Positions 45,599 to 54,832 of a stretch of 64,000 nucleotides of DNA are shown here, piece after piece. How positions within the stretch are numbered: the first letter of the stretch is position 1; every line of letters starts with the position of its first letter. The stretch spans positions 1 through 64,000 of the forward strand of contig NZ_CZPZ01000008.1 of NCBI RefSeq assembly GCF_001458775.1, read 5' to 3'. Origin of the DNA: Candidatus Nitrospira nitrificans. GTDB lineage: Bacteria; Nitrospirota; Nitrospiria; Nitrospirales; Nitrospiraceae. The notes beneath the pieces are model-generated. The model searched no databases. It worked only from the letters and a program-made list of their open reading frames with translations, and had not been told where the DNA came from. The translations under genes and the position numbers were made by a program.

Positions 45599-46390
45599 CT
45601 GAGGAAGTTAACTCCTGTGTCGGCTGGGCCCTGGTTTGATAGTGAGTAATGAACTCCTGGGGTGTCACATCCCCAATCGCGCTGTGGGTCCGTTCTTCGC
45701 TGTATTCACGCCGCCACGCTTCAATCACGAGCTGGGCTTCCTGCAGCGTGACAAACCAGTGCTCGTTTAAACACTCATCTCGGAACTTGCCGTTGAAGCT
45801 CTCGATAAAGGCGTTCTGCACCGGCTTCCCCGGCTGGATGAAATGCGGAGAGACGCCGTGCTGAGCCGCCCACGCATCCAGCGCCGTCCCGGCGAATTCG
45901 GGGCCGTTATCCAGAGGATCAGTGTCTCGGGCAGCGGGCGAGTCAGAAACAACCGATCGAGGATCCGGCACACCCGTTCCCCGCCAATGGACACGTCCAC
46001 CTCAATCACCGGCACCTCCTTGGAACACGGATCGGTCATCGTCAAATACTTGTACCGCCGCCCGGTCACCAATCGGTCATGCACAAAATCCAAGGCGTAC
46101 CAGCGCCCTGGCTGCGTGGGACGCGGCAGCGCGACGCGGGGGACGGCTGCCAGCTTCTTTCGCCGCCGACGTCGTAACGACAGCCCTTCGTCCCGATAAT
46201 AAATCCGCTCCACTTTCTTATGGTTCACGTGCCAGCCTTCGCGTCGTAGGCGCACATAAATTCGAGGACAGCCATACCGCCGTTTGTGCTCGGCGATCTC
46301 CCGAATCCGGGTCCGCAGCGCCTCATCCTCGTGACGACGACTCCGATACCGGAGCGTCTGGCGAGCTACGGCCCGGAGCCGGCACACGCG
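45599..46390 (-). pseudogene. IS407-group transposase OrfB (frameshifted)
   Basis: The frame CRLRAVARQTLRYRSRRHED, IREIAEHKRRYGCPRIYVRL, and PGRWYALDFVHDRLVTGRRY (first Asp) runs to TRPLPETLI and then shifts. The other frame continues with [20 protein letters not shown] (second Asp), [20 protein letters not shown] (Glu) and [11 protein letters not shown]. One frameshift near 45915 separates the two halves. Confidence 0.88.
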
Positions 46391-46439
46391 TCACTGACTT
46401 AGCCCAAAGCGCGCCGCCATCCACTCTGCCGCGGCTCGC

Positions 46440-46720
46440 TTCGCCTTGGGCGCTACCAGTTTTTTGCGTTGATCGCTTTCAGCGCTTGGATGTCGAACGC
46501 TTGCTCCGCCACCATCTGTTTTAGCCGCCGGTTTTCATCTTCCAGCTGGCGGAGCTTTTTCACATCACTGACATCGAGCCCAGCATATTTCGTCCGCCAC
46601 TTGTAAAACGTGGCGTCCGAAATACCGTGCTTGCGACAGAGCTCTGGGACCCCAATGCCCGCTTAGGCGTCCTTGAGCACCGCGATGATCTGTTCCTCCG
46701 TGTGCCGTTTCCGTGTCATG
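46440..46720 (-). pseudogene. IS407-group OrfA (nonsense mutation)
   Basis: From ATG 46720 the frame reads MTRKRHTEEQIIAVLKDA, then TAA, then AGIGVPELCRKHGISDATFY followed by KWRTKYAGLDVSDVKKL and RQLEDENRRLKQMVAEQAFD. This is a full OrfA apart from the stop codon at residue 19. Confidence 0.85.
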
Positions 46721-47068
46721 GCCCCCTCCTGTGAGGCCCATCTCAGCACAGGCAAACCTCCAAGCCAATGGCCTAGTTTTCCGGGGGAAGGTCAGTATTA
46801 ATATCCATCGTTGCCTACAGCTCTACATAATCTAAGTTGAATAAATTAGAACAGAAATCATCAGAACACTAAATTCGTGACTCGACTCTGTCACAGCTTT
46901 AAAGCCGTGACAAGTTAACTGCCCATAGAATTGGAGCTTCTAGTCGACATGGGTGAGCAAGTAGTTGGCTTCGTTTCTCGAAACGAGGATCCCATGTCTT
47001 AGAGGTAGTCTCAATATAAGTGGAGCCGGATACGCGCACCCCTGCTTTTACTGGGTGAGAACCTCCGA

Positions 47069-48589
47069 CTAACTTAGCGCCCTCTTAACGAAATCTGGGG
47101 TATAGCGCCGCAATTGAGTCTTCAAAAATGACTTGAGCAAGCCGCCCAGACTCTTTCTCTTGTGAGGATTGATCGGAACACTTAGAACTTCCGGCCATAG
47201 CCGTGCCATGACTTCCCGATATAACTCATATTTAGGTGGCTTCCTATATTTTTCCTCTGTGGCTAGCATATTGACTAACAACTCTCTGCAATTAAAAGGG
47301 GTAAAAATGTCTTTCCACGCGATATCAAATTCCAATTGGGACATAGCAAGCCAGTTACCACATCTTTGTTCCCAGTAAAATAGATCGAACATGTTGTAGT
47401 TGAATATATCACTGGTTCCATTCAACCATTTTTCAAAAGATCTCACTGCAAATACATCATTACCCATCACAAGAGATGAGAGTACCTGAGGAGTTATCTG
47501 TCCATCAGATATTGGCCGGTAAAAACATCTTGCAACTTCTGATGCGCTTCCCCCCACTGCGACTCTACCCTGTGAGTTATATTTCATAATGGCCTGTGCA
47601 TCCGGTCCCCATTTTTCATGGGCAAAAGACGCATGTTTCTTAAAAGTCTGGGCGAATTCCGCATCCATCGCGGCAGGAGCCTCCACAATGTCATGCCTCA
47701 ATCCAAATTTAGATACAAGGATGGAAGAAACTATAATATCTGCATGGTTGCCAGGCATCCCTACTTGTCTTACAGTGACATAAGAAACTTTATCGCGAAT
47801 ATCCTTAGAGGCCGCTAATAGCATTCTAGTATCCCATCCAGCCGTAAGCGAAACCGCCAACTCATATCGAGTCGAGGCACTTTCCATTAATCCTCGTAAG
47901 GTTTTGGCGGTTTTCTCTGCAACCTCTTCAAGCGGCAACTTTTCTAGTGGCCTATTAGGCCAATATCTACAGCTTGAACCAGTTTCGAGGTTCAAATAAT
48001 GATTGGGCGGCAAATGCCGTATTTCTTTATACGGGCAACTATCCCCAGGCCACCAATACTCTCGGTTCCTTTGTTTGAATGAGTTGATGAAGTTACTCGC
48101 GCTCGGATCCATTTCCAACTTTAATCGTTCCGCAATCATTCCTGGTTGTGACGCACACCACAGATCTGAAGCGTGGTCTGCATCTGTATAAAACACTTGA
48201 CGCAGTCCAACCGCATCATGAAAAAGTCTTATGTGCGTTCGATCATCCACGATCAATATCCACCGACCGCCGAATTTATCACTTCGATCGAGGAACCTAT
48301 CGAAATTTGAAACTTCACTCATCAAGCCATTGACTATATCTCTATCATAGGCCCTTGGATTATCCGGATCGAGGATATACCCTATCAATGTTATCGTCCT
48401 ATTCTCATGAGTTGCTTGATACACATTCAAATCTGGATGCGTCGTTAGGCACATCGAATTCCTGATTTTCGTTTTCCCCCAGTATGGAAACTCATCGATA
48501 AAATAGGGGCCGAGTACGAACTGATTGCGATAGAGCGCGTTCCCCAATGGGTGCAGAATTTCTCCCTCGACTCTCCCAGACTTATTCAC
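47069..48589 (-). CDS. Asparagine-synthase-like protein lacking the glutaminase cysteine
   Basis: This roughly 506-residue protein has the fold of AsnB but is degenerate. The N-terminal half retains GGRWILIVDDRTHIRLFHDA and FYTDADH strings of the class II amidotransferase domain, but there is no MC at the N-terminus, so no Cys nucleophile. The synthetase half has SLTAGWDTRMLLAAS where SGGxDS would be expected. It may use ammonia or an amine directly, like beta-lactam synthetase relatives, or have lost activity. The start is uncertain: GTG 48589 with a GGAGG site is preferred; the frame reaches GTG 48643, where it abuts an IS5 remnant. Confidence 0.75.
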   Translation of the reverse strand: MNKSGRVEGEILHPLGNALYRNQFVLGPYFIDEFPYWGKTKIRNSMCLTTHPDLNVYQATHENRTITLIGYILDPDNPRAYDRDIVNGLMSEVSNFDRFLDRSDKFGGRWILIVDDRTHIRLFHDAVGLRQVFYTDADHASDLWCASQPGMIAERLKLEMDPSASNFINSFKQRNREYWWPGDSCPYKEIRHLPPNHYLNLETGSSCRYWPNRPLEKLPLEEVAEKTAKTLRGLMESASTRYELAVSLTAGWDTRMLLAASKDIRDKVSYVTVRQVGMPGNHADIIVSSILVSKFGLRHDIVEAPAAMDAEFAQTFKKHASFAHEKWGPDAQAIMKYNSQGRVAVGGSASEVARCFYRPISDGQITPQVLSSLVMGNDVFAVRSFEKWLNGTSDIFNYNMFDLFYWEQRCGNWLAMSQLEFDIAWKDIFTPFNCRELLVNMLATEEKYRKPPKYELYREVMARLWPEVLSVPINPHKRKSLGGLLKSFLKTQLRRYTPDFVKRALS

Positions 48590-48654
48590 CTGCCCCTCCA
48601 CCCCGTTCCAGCGATAATGTACGCATGCTTGTCCCTCTGACACTCAGCAGTAGG

Positions 48655-48820
48655 CTCTCAAATTGCGTGAGGACGTCCAGTCCGATCCGGCCTTGAGATA
48701 GAACGGCGCAATTGCGGCGACCAATTCGCCATGACACGACGCGATTTCTCTCATCGAGGAATCGCTCGCGGCGGGTGGACTTACGATACCGTTCAAACGT
48801 GACTTCCGCAAACATTTGTT
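48655..48820 (-). pseudogene. IS5-type transposase N-terminal remnant
   Basis: The minus strand reads MFAEVTFERYRKSTRRERFL followed by DERNRVVSW, the IS5-group transposase start, then loses similarity. It is the same family as the fragment at 2119-2260. It lies immediately upstream of the degenerate asparagine-synthase-like gene and may have replaced its original 5' region. Confidence 0.65.
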
Positions 48821-48965
48821 GCTGCGCCGCGTCAGCCTTGACTATAGCGTAGGAAGAATAAATCAAACGTTCCCTAACTGTGCCTCAGCCCGCATGCATG
48901 GTTATTTGCCCCAAATCTTTGTTCTCCGGCTATCCGCACATATCTTCATTCCGTGCTCTTGAAAA

Positions 48966-49661
48966 TCACTCGGCATCTATACTCTCCTCAGTATCTGAGC
49001 GCATCCGAACCACGCGCGCCGGTACGCCAACTGCCACGGAACCTGCAGGCACATCCTTCGTTACGACTGAACCGGCTCCAATAACGGCGCCTTTCCCAAT
49101 ACGAACACCAGATAGGACAATAACTCCGTATCCAAGCCAAGCACCATCTTCAATAATGATCGGCCCTTTAGTTGTGAGCGGTTGCTTTGCAATTGGTACG
49201 TTTGGGGTGATCCCGTGATCGAAGGATTGGAAATCGCAGCGCGCTGCGATTTCTACTCCGCAGCCGACCCATATCGGCGCCTTGTAGGAATCAATCTGAC
49301 ATCCCCGGTGAATACTGGTGCCGGAGCCGATGGAGACACCTCCTTCCGGCCCCACCATAATATGGGTATCTTCAAACACCTTCACGCGATCGCCAAGCTC
49401 CACTGGTCCACAACCCGGTTCTTGGTAAATAAGCACGCGATCATCGATGAATACATGCATCCCCCATTTGATTGTGGAACCATGTACCCTAGCGCTGGGG
49501 GAAATAAACCCCCTTGGGGTCATCCCTGCCAGAGCAGTCCGTTTGAGGAATGGCGGCATTCCTATCAGAGCAAGGCGAGTTACGATTCGACCAATACATG
49601 GAAAGCCGGACAATCTCATCCACAAACGCGGCCAATACCATCTTAACTTTTCCTTGAGCAT
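48966..49661 (-). CDS. Hexapeptide-repeat (LbH) acyltransferase
   Basis: This 231-residue protein is a left-handed beta-helix acyltransferase (WcaF/maltose O-acetyltransferase-like). The N-terminal 60 residues are a less conserved, partly amphipathic segment, followed by coils such as [35 protein letters not shown], the active-site DHGI histidine near residue 149 and [20 protein letters not shown] with the [15 protein letters not shown] cap. It likely acetylates or acylates a sugar of the glycan. It starts 19 bp after the wzt stop and is the end of the export operon. Confidence 0.88.
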   Translation of the reverse strand: MLKEKLRWYWPRLWMRLSGFPCIGRIVTRLALIGMPPFLKRTALAGMTPRGFISPSARVHGSTIKWGMHVFIDDRVLIYQEPGCGPVELGDRVKVFEDTHIMVGPEGGVSIGSGTSIHRGCQIDSYKAPIWVGCGVEIAARCDFQSFDHGITPNVPIAKQPLTTKGPIIIEDGAWLGYGVIVLSGVRIGKGAVIGAGSVVTKDVPAGSVAVGVPARVVRMRSDTEESIDAE

Positions 49662-49680
49662 ATGGAGAGGAACAGGGCGC

Positions 49681-50994
49681 TCAAGTGACGCCGCTCACCG
49701 ACTGCTTCCCTTGAGTAGTACTGAGATCTTGCTCATTGCTCCACTTCAACAGCGGCCTTACCAAGCCTGGAAATGGCCCTGCATAGTTGCCACGTGCCGA
49801 GTCACCATCAGTCGTATCCACTACATGAAAGGCGACAGCCTGACGTACTTTAAAGAGGTAGTCGAGCGGCTCTACCGCGTCAAGGCTCACATTGACAATC
49901 ATGGTTCCTTCAGCAAGGTAATTTCCTGGAATCCAAGCGATACTCCGGTAACGGCCGGGTGGTCGAATACGTCCTCTCCACGCAGGATCCGCTTCATGAG
50001 CCACAAACAACAACACCGCCTCCTCATTATAGACATCTATCGCTCCCCTGAACTTACGACCAGGTTGGAGAACCTCATACTCGATCTCAATTCCGACAGG
50101 TTTCCGAATATCGATCTGATCGGTGTACTGCCCCTCTTCGTTTCGCACGCGCACCGCCCATAACCGGGCGGTGCGACTGCTGGGCGCCTTCACCGGGTCC
50201 GACCATTCTCGCACCGCCATCGTGCCAAGGCCTGAATGGAGGTATGTTTTCACGACGTCATGTGGGGATCCGTCAAGACGCAGTTGCCCATCTTCCAAAT
50301 AGATCACCCGTTTGCACAGCCGTGTAATGGCCTGCATGTTGTGGCTGACGAAGAAAATCGTCCGTCCTTGATCGGCCACTCCTTCCATTTTGCCTAAGCA
50401 CTTCTTCTGAAAGTCTGCATCCCCGACCGCCAGCACCTCATCGACGATTAAAATTTCCGGTTGCAAGTGGGCCGCGACAGCAAACGCCAACCGCAGATAC
50501 ATCCCGCTGGAATACCGTTTGACAGGCGTATCGATGAACTGTTCCACTCCGGCAAACGCCACGATCTCGTCGAACTTTTGGGTGACCTCGGCGCGCTTCA
50601 TTCCCAAGATCGTTCCGTTGAGATACACATTCTCGCGCCCAGTCAGTTCCGCGTGAAAGCCAGTCCCTACTTCCAAGAGTGAAGAGACACGACCCGTGAT
50701 CTCAATACGCCCATGAGTCGGTGAGGTGATCCTCGACAGCAGCTTGAGAAGCGTGCTTTTCCCAGCACCGTTGCGGCCGATAATCCCCACCACCTCACCC
50801 TGTTTGACACTAAAGGAGACGTCCTTCAACGCCCACATGGCATTGGTGGCATCGGTTTCCGCCTCTGTGCCACGACCGAATAAGCGACTCGCGCCCGACA
50901 CAAGGCGATCGCGCAATGTGGCATACTTCTCTCGCCGCGCTCCGATGATGTAGCGCTTGGAGAGGCTGTCTACTTGCACGGCAATTTCACTCAT
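49681..50994 (-). CDS. wzt: Polysaccharide ABC exporter, ATP-binding protein with C-terminal carbohydrate-binding domain (Wzt)
   Basis: This 437-residue protein has an N-terminal ATPase domain with Walker [17 protein letters not shown] near residue 73, the signature [17 protein letters not shown], Walker [14 protein letters not shown] and the H-loop SHNM. The C-terminal 180 residues form a Wzt-type beta-sandwich that in O-antigen systems recognises the modified non-reducing end of the chain, so export can be coupled to termination. It pairs with the wzm gene 97 bp upstream. Start ATG 50994. Confidence 0.95.
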   Translation of the reverse strand: MSEIAVQVDSLSKRYIIGARREKYATLRDRLVSGASRLFGRGTEAETDATNAMWALKDVSFSVKQGEVVGIIGRNGAGKSTLLKLLSRITSPTHGRIEITGRVSSLLEVGTGFHAELTGRENVYLNGTILGMKRAEVTQKFDEIVAFAGVEQFIDTPVKRYSSGMYLRLAFAVAAHLQPEILIVDEVLAVGDADFQKKCLGKMEGVADQGRTIFFVSHNMQAITRLCKRVIYLEDGQLRLDGSPHDVVKTYLHSGLGTMAVREWSDPVKAPSSRTARLWAVRVRNEEGQYTDQIDIRKPVGIEIEYEVLQPGRKFRGAIDVYNEEAVLLFVAHEADPAWRGRIRPPGRYRSIAWIPGNYLAEGTMIVNVSLDAVEPLDYLFKVRQAVAFHVVDTTDGDSARGNYAGPFPGLVRPLLKWSNEQDLSTTQGKQSVSGVT

Positions 50995-51091
50995 TCAAGT
51001 ATTCCCAAACTTTTTCTGACGGTCTACCCCAGCATGACTTGAGGAATCGCAACCAATACAATCGCCGGAATAGACGCAAAACCGCGGGCCA

Positions 51092-51967
51092 TTAAATGAT
51101 ATCGGCAAATTCTCGTTCCATCTGTCGAAAATAGACAACTCCCCCGATCAGCACGACGATTACCATGATAATACTTGCCCCCATCATCAATGGATCCGGA
51201 GCGCTTTTCCCCAACAATGCCCAACGAAAACCTTCAATGACCCCAGCCATCGGATTGAGACCATAGAGCAACTTCCAGCGCTCCGGCACGAGGCTGACAG
51301 GATAGACAATCGGTGAGACAAACATCCAGATCTGAACTACAAAGGGAATGGCATGACCTACATCTCGATACTTGACGTTGGTTGCGGAAACAAACAGGCC
51401 GACCCCCGTGGCCGTCAGCATGGCGATCAGGACGAATGCCGGCAGTGTGAGGACTTTCCAGGTGAGAGGAATTCCTGCATACATGAGCAGTCCAAACAAC
51501 AACCCCATCGCCAACAGAAAGTCGATCAACGGTGAAACAACCGCTGAAAGAGGCAGCAGCATCCTGGGGAAATAGACCTTGGTGACCAAATTCGCACTAG
51601 TGACAAGACTCGTCCCTGAGCGAGTAATGGCTTGGGAAAAATACGCCCAAGGAAGCAGAGCGGTCAGTATGAACGCAGGATACCAGATGCCATCGGACGG
51701 CATCTTGGCCATCCGTCCGAATATCGCGGTAAAAATCAGCATCGCAATTAAGGGCTGTAGAAGGACCCAGCTTACCCCGATAGCCGTTTGCTTATACCGA
51801 ACCTTGATTTCCCGTTCAACCAATGTATACAGCAACTCCCGGTACTCCCAGAGTTCAGCCCAATCGATCCTCAATAGCCCGCTTCGCTTCTCGATAATCA
51901 ACTTCTGCGTGGGTGAATTTATGATCGATTTTGATTGAGCCATATGCATCCGTGGCTTAACTCCCAT
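51092..51967 (-). CDS. wzm: Polysaccharide ABC exporter, permease (Wzm)
   Basis: This 291-residue ABC-2-type permease has about six membrane segments: near residues 63-84, 97-117, 136-165, 172-196, 205-225 and 262-282. The motif REIKVRYKQTAIGVSWVLLQ before the first segment and IVYPVSLVP and LNPMAG later are typical of Wzm/TagG/KpsM proteins. It would carry the undecaprenyl-linked polysaccharide across the inner membrane with Wzt. The ATG at 51967 overlaps the end region of the upstream barrel gene (TAG at 51971-51973), so translation is probably coupled. Confidence 0.93.
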   Translation of the reverse strand: MGVKPRMHMAQSKSIINSPTQKLIIEKRSGLLRIDWAELWEYRELLYTLVEREIKVRYKQTAIGVSWVLLQPLIAMLIFTAIFGRMAKMPSDGIWYPAFILTALLPWAYFSQAITRSGTSLVTSANLVTKVYFPRMLLPLSAVVSPLIDFLLAMGLLFGLLMYAGIPLTWKVLTLPAFVLIAMLTATGVGLFVSATNVKYRDVGHAIPFVVQIWMFVSPIVYPVSLVPERWKLLYGLNPMAGVIEGFRWALLGKSAPDPLMMGASIIMVIVVLIGGVVYFRQMEREFADII

Positions 51968-51970
51968 CAC

Positions 51971-53263
51971 CTAGTCGAATCCGAGCGATTCTCCTAACGA
52001 TTCCAACATTACCGACAGCATAAATCCTACTTGATGGCGTGAGACCTGGTACTCAAGTGCCGTTCCCTCGGTAGAAACGTGGTTGAACATATAAAAGAGC
52101 TCTCCGCTGATGTTCCTCGTCAACTTATACTCAAGCCTCGATGCTCCAGTGACAATCTGAAATTGAGCATCTGTATTGGGGAAAAATTGACTAAGGGCAT
52201 ACCCACCACTCCCGCTGACACTGAGTCGCTCATAAATTCGATGTCTGATGCTCGCCTGCGCACGATTGTTGATCCGCGATCCTCCCTGTAAAAAGAATGA
52301 CGGTTTGGCGTCCCGTGAAAGCGTCAGATCGAGGACAGTATCCCGCTCCGGTTTGGTTGTGACGTGGATAGAACCAGACGGGAACGTCCGCCCAACTGGT
52401 TCAACAAAGGTGACGCCTCCGCGGACAGTGAACGTCCACTCCGGGAATACCTTCGTATAGTCACCTTCGAGCGTGATGATATTGCCACTGAATGTCCTGC
52501 CGCCTTCAGACCGTTCTTGGGTAAAAAAGGTCTGTCGATACAAGGCGGCCACGCTGTCGTTTCGCGTGAGGTTATATCGGGGTCCTCCAAACCAGGTGTG
52601 AGTCATCGTGTTAAAGAAGGTGGCGATGGCTTCAACCCCGCCGTCGGTGCCACGAGTCACCCTCCGAAGGCCGAATGTGTACCCACCTTCCAAAGAAGCA
52701 TCTCGGGACAGAGGGTAGCTCCCATTGAAGGCTGTTGTGTTCAGAAGCCTGCTCCGCCGAAAGGTTAGGAGACCCCCCTCGAAGTCATCAACCGCCGCCG
52801 ATCTCCCAAAAGATTGCTCGGGCGTATATATCAAGTTCTGCGTGACGCCCAACCGCGCTCCTCTGACATACTGATCAACCCATCGATCCAAGCCAACAGT
52901 GCCGTTGAGATTCGCGCCAAAAAAGTCCAAGTCCGTATTGGTCACAAACTTATTATAGTTCCCCCCCACCTGCAGGTCAGCTTCAATGTCACGACTCTCG
53001 TGCCGCAGGGCTAGCCCACCGTTCACAGTCGTCACAAAATCATGGAGCTGCGGGGCATTCCCCTGGGCGTCCCTTAGGAGGTCCTTTGGTCTGCGCCATA
53101 CATTGCTATCATATCGTTCCCTCACCGAACCCCAGGGAACGATCTTAGTCTCCGCATAAACTGACACTGAGGGCAACGCCCCCCAGATAAGCACAGCCGC
53201 AACTGCGAACCTAAGCAATGGTCTGATCTTGAGCCGTCTACAACACCACAATAGAGTCACCAC
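51971..53263 (-). CDS. Outer-membrane beta-barrel protein
   Basis: This 430-residue protein has an N-terminal export signal (core LLRFAVAAVLIWGALPSVSV, cleavage after VYA), and alternating aromatic/hydrophobic strands with charged turns (for example LFYMFNHVSTEGTALEYQVS), ending in a strand consistent with a beta-barrel. The sequence resembles outer-membrane proteins placed beside Wza and PEP-CTERM/exosortase loci (a DUF560-like/BBP2 type). It may form or support the glycan export pore. It begins with GTG 53263 close to an AAGGAG site. Location between Wza-like genes and wzm supports a role in export. Confidence 0.8.
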   Translation of the reverse strand: MVTLLWCCRRLKIRPLLRFAVAAVLIWGALPSVSVYAETKIVPWGSVRERYDSNVWRRPKDLLRDAQGNAPQLHDFVTTVNGGLALRHESRDIEADLQVGGNYNKFVTNTDLDFFGANLNGTVGLDRWVDQYVRGARLGVTQNLIYTPEQSFGRSAAVDDFEGGLLTFRRSRLLNTTAFNGSYPLSRDASLEGGYTFGLRRVTRGTDGGVEAIATFFNTMTHTWFGGPRYNLTRNDSVAALYRQTFFTQERSEGGRTFSGNIITLEGDYTKVFPEWTFTVRGGVTFVEPVGRTFPSGSIHVTTKPERDTVLDLTLSRDAKPSFFLQGGSRINNRAQASIRHRIYERLSVSGSGGYALSQFFPNTDAQFQIVTGASRLEYKLTRNISGELFYMFNHVSTEGTALEYQVSRHQVGFMLSVMLESLGESLGFD

Positions 53264-53390
53264 ACTCCTTTTCAGAAGTAGCTACAAACGGATGAAGATC
53301 AGCCGGTAACCGATCCACCCGCCTTATACCACATGTGTGGATTTTGAAGAAACAGAGCCAATAGTGTGTCGGACACCCTGCATGATTCCG

Positions 53391-54041
53391 TCACGGCACG
53401 ACAAGCGTGTCCCCGGAGGCCAACACAATGTTGCCTGGTTCACCACGCCCGCTGACGAGATCATCATAACGTAGCGGAATGTGGATTTCCTGACGTTTGT
53501 GACCAGGGCTTTCAATTACCCGCACGACTTGTAGTCGGTTCTTGCTGGCATAGTTGGTAAAGCCGCCGGCCATCGAAATAGCTTGTAGCACAGTTACGTA
53601 GGACTTGAGCTGATACTTTCCCGGCTTGGTAACCTCACCCAACACAAACACGGCATAACTGTTGAGTTCCTTGACGTTCACCGATACCGAAGGGTTCTGG
53701 ATGTAACCCTTGAGACGCTCAGTAATCTGCGCGGCGAGCGCCTCTGCCGTGAGGCCGGCTGCTTGCACGTCGCCTATGATCGGCATAGAGACATAGCCAT
53801 CCGGCCGTATCAACGTGATCCTGGACAAATCCGGATTTTTCCAGACATTGATCTCGATCTGGTCCTCAGAGCCGAGCAGAAACTCTGTCGGCACATCGGA
53901 TGCCCTGTATTCCCTGGATGTCACCGGCCCATGGCAGCCGATTTGAGCCACAATGGAGCACAACACGAGGCCGATCGACAGGGTCCTTGACACAAGAGGA
54001 TTCCGTCCGGGTATCCTTGTCCATGGCGTGTAGTCGTCCAC
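53391..54041 (-). CDS. Wza-like polysaccharide export protein (lipoprotein-like)
   Basis: This 216-residue protein has an N-terminal hydrophobic stretch ending in IGCHG, a lipobox-like site that is weak at -3 (Gln). The rest is a Poly_export domain (FLLGSEDQIEINVWKNPDLS, VRPDGYVSMPIIGDV-type) and one SLBB domain (VFVLGEVTKPGKYQLKS, AISMAGGFTNYASKNRLQVV), ending in ASGDTLVVP. It is much shorter than E. coli Wza (about 380 residues) and lacks the C-terminal helix that spans the outer membrane. Starts at GTG 54041 with AAGGA. The next gene upstream is a close paralogue. Confidence 0.9.
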   Translation of the reverse strand: MDDYTPWTRIPGRNPLVSRTLSIGLVLCSIVAQIGCHGPVTSREYRASDVPTEFLLGSEDQIEINVWKNPDLSRITLIRPDGYVSMPIIGDVQAAGLTAEALAAQITERLKGYIQNPSVSVNVKELNSYAVFVLGEVTKPGKYQLKSYVTVLQAISMAGGFTNYASKNRLQVVRVIESPGHKRQEIHIPLRYDDLVSGRGEPGNIVLASGDTLVVP

Positions 54042-54062
54042 AGCAATCCTTTCCGGCCTTCC

Positions 54063-54782
54063 CTACCGACCAGGGAAAACCACCATTGACTCACTTGGCA
54101 CTACAAGGGTATCACCGGGCTTCAGTTCGAAATTATCCGTGATTCCACTGCGAAGCACGATATCGTCGTAGCTCGCAGTGAACCGCTTCAAGCCGGGGGC
54201 CGTATCCGTAAACCGAAAAATGACGATCTGATTTCTTGCCGCAGTATCCTTGAATCCGCCTGCAATCGTAATCGCTTGCAACAGCGTCGTTTTGCTCTTG
54301 AGCGGATACTTGCCGGGATGAGCGACTTCACCGAGCAGGAAGATATTGGAACTATTGACTTCCTTCAAGGTCACAGCCACAACCGGGTTTTGGACATATT
54401 CCTTGAGCTTGTTCGTCATTTCTTCGGCCAATTTATTGGGCGTTTTCCCGACGGCCATCACGTCGCGAATGATCGGCATTGAAAATCGTCCATCGGGACG
54501 TACTTGCACTTGTCTTGACAGATCCGGATTCCTCCAGACGGTAATGTCCAGTACATCTTCGGCGCCGATCACATATTCACTGCTGACCGCATTCGATAGC
54601 TTATCCATCATCGCTTGACTGATTGCTTTCTCGGTCTGCGTTGTCGTGGCAGGCAATGGAGGGGGAATATCTGCCGGCAATTTACCGGCATCCGGCTTAA
54701 CCACCCCCGAATCACAGAACCCGGAGCCCGAGCTTACCACCAACACCAGCGAGATGATCAGAAACCGCAAGATGTATTGCAT
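54063..54782 (-). CDS. Wza-like polysaccharide export protein (Sec signal)
   Basis: This 239-residue protein has a Sec signal peptide (core FLIISLVLVVSSGSG), a proline-rich linker (IPPPLPATTT), and a Poly_export plus SLBB layout: YVIGAEDVLDITVWRNPDLS, FSMPIIRDVMAVGKTPNKLA, IFLLGEVAHPGKYPLKS and ELKPGDTLVVPSESMVV. Like the copy at 53391 it has only one SLBB domain. Two such proteins in tandem may make a mixed ring in the periplasm or serve two glycans. Start ATG 54782 with an AAGG site. It lies 50 bp from the aminotransferase gene end. Confidence 0.92.
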   Translation of the reverse strand: MQYILRFLIISLVLVVSSGSGFCDSGVVKPDAGKLPADIPPPLPATTTQTEKAISQAMMDKLSNAVSSEYVIGAEDVLDITVWRNPDLSRQVQVRPDGRFSMPIIRDVMAVGKTPNKLAEEMTNKLKEYVQNPVVAVTLKEVNSSNIFLLGEVAHPGKYPLKSKTTLLQAITIAGGFKDTAARNQIVIFRFTDTAPGLKRFTASYDDIVLRSGITDNFELKPGDTLVVPSESMVVFPGR

Positions 54783-54832
54783 AACCTTGATTCCTTCCTC
54801 GAGAAGTCGGCCACGAATCCTGCTTCTATAAC

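Larger units (their letters stand above)
45571..46794 (-). mobile_element. IS3-family element (IS407 group), degenerate
   Basis: Inverted ends TGACCTTCCCCCG at 45571 and inward from 46794 are identical over 13 bp and typical for the IS407 group. The 1224-bp length is normal. OrfA and OrfB are both damaged. The flanking four bases (CCAT and GTAT) do not match, so no target duplication is visible. Confidence 0.88.

Noticed and set aside
45567-46798. 4-bp target duplication around the IS407-type element
   Set aside because: Flanks are CCAT and GTAT, which do not match, although the 13-bp inverted ends are clear.
48582-48866. 94-residue minus-strand gene
   Set aside because: Its recognisable part is an IS5 transposase start and the rest runs into the coding start of the next gene, so it is a remnant and not a gene.
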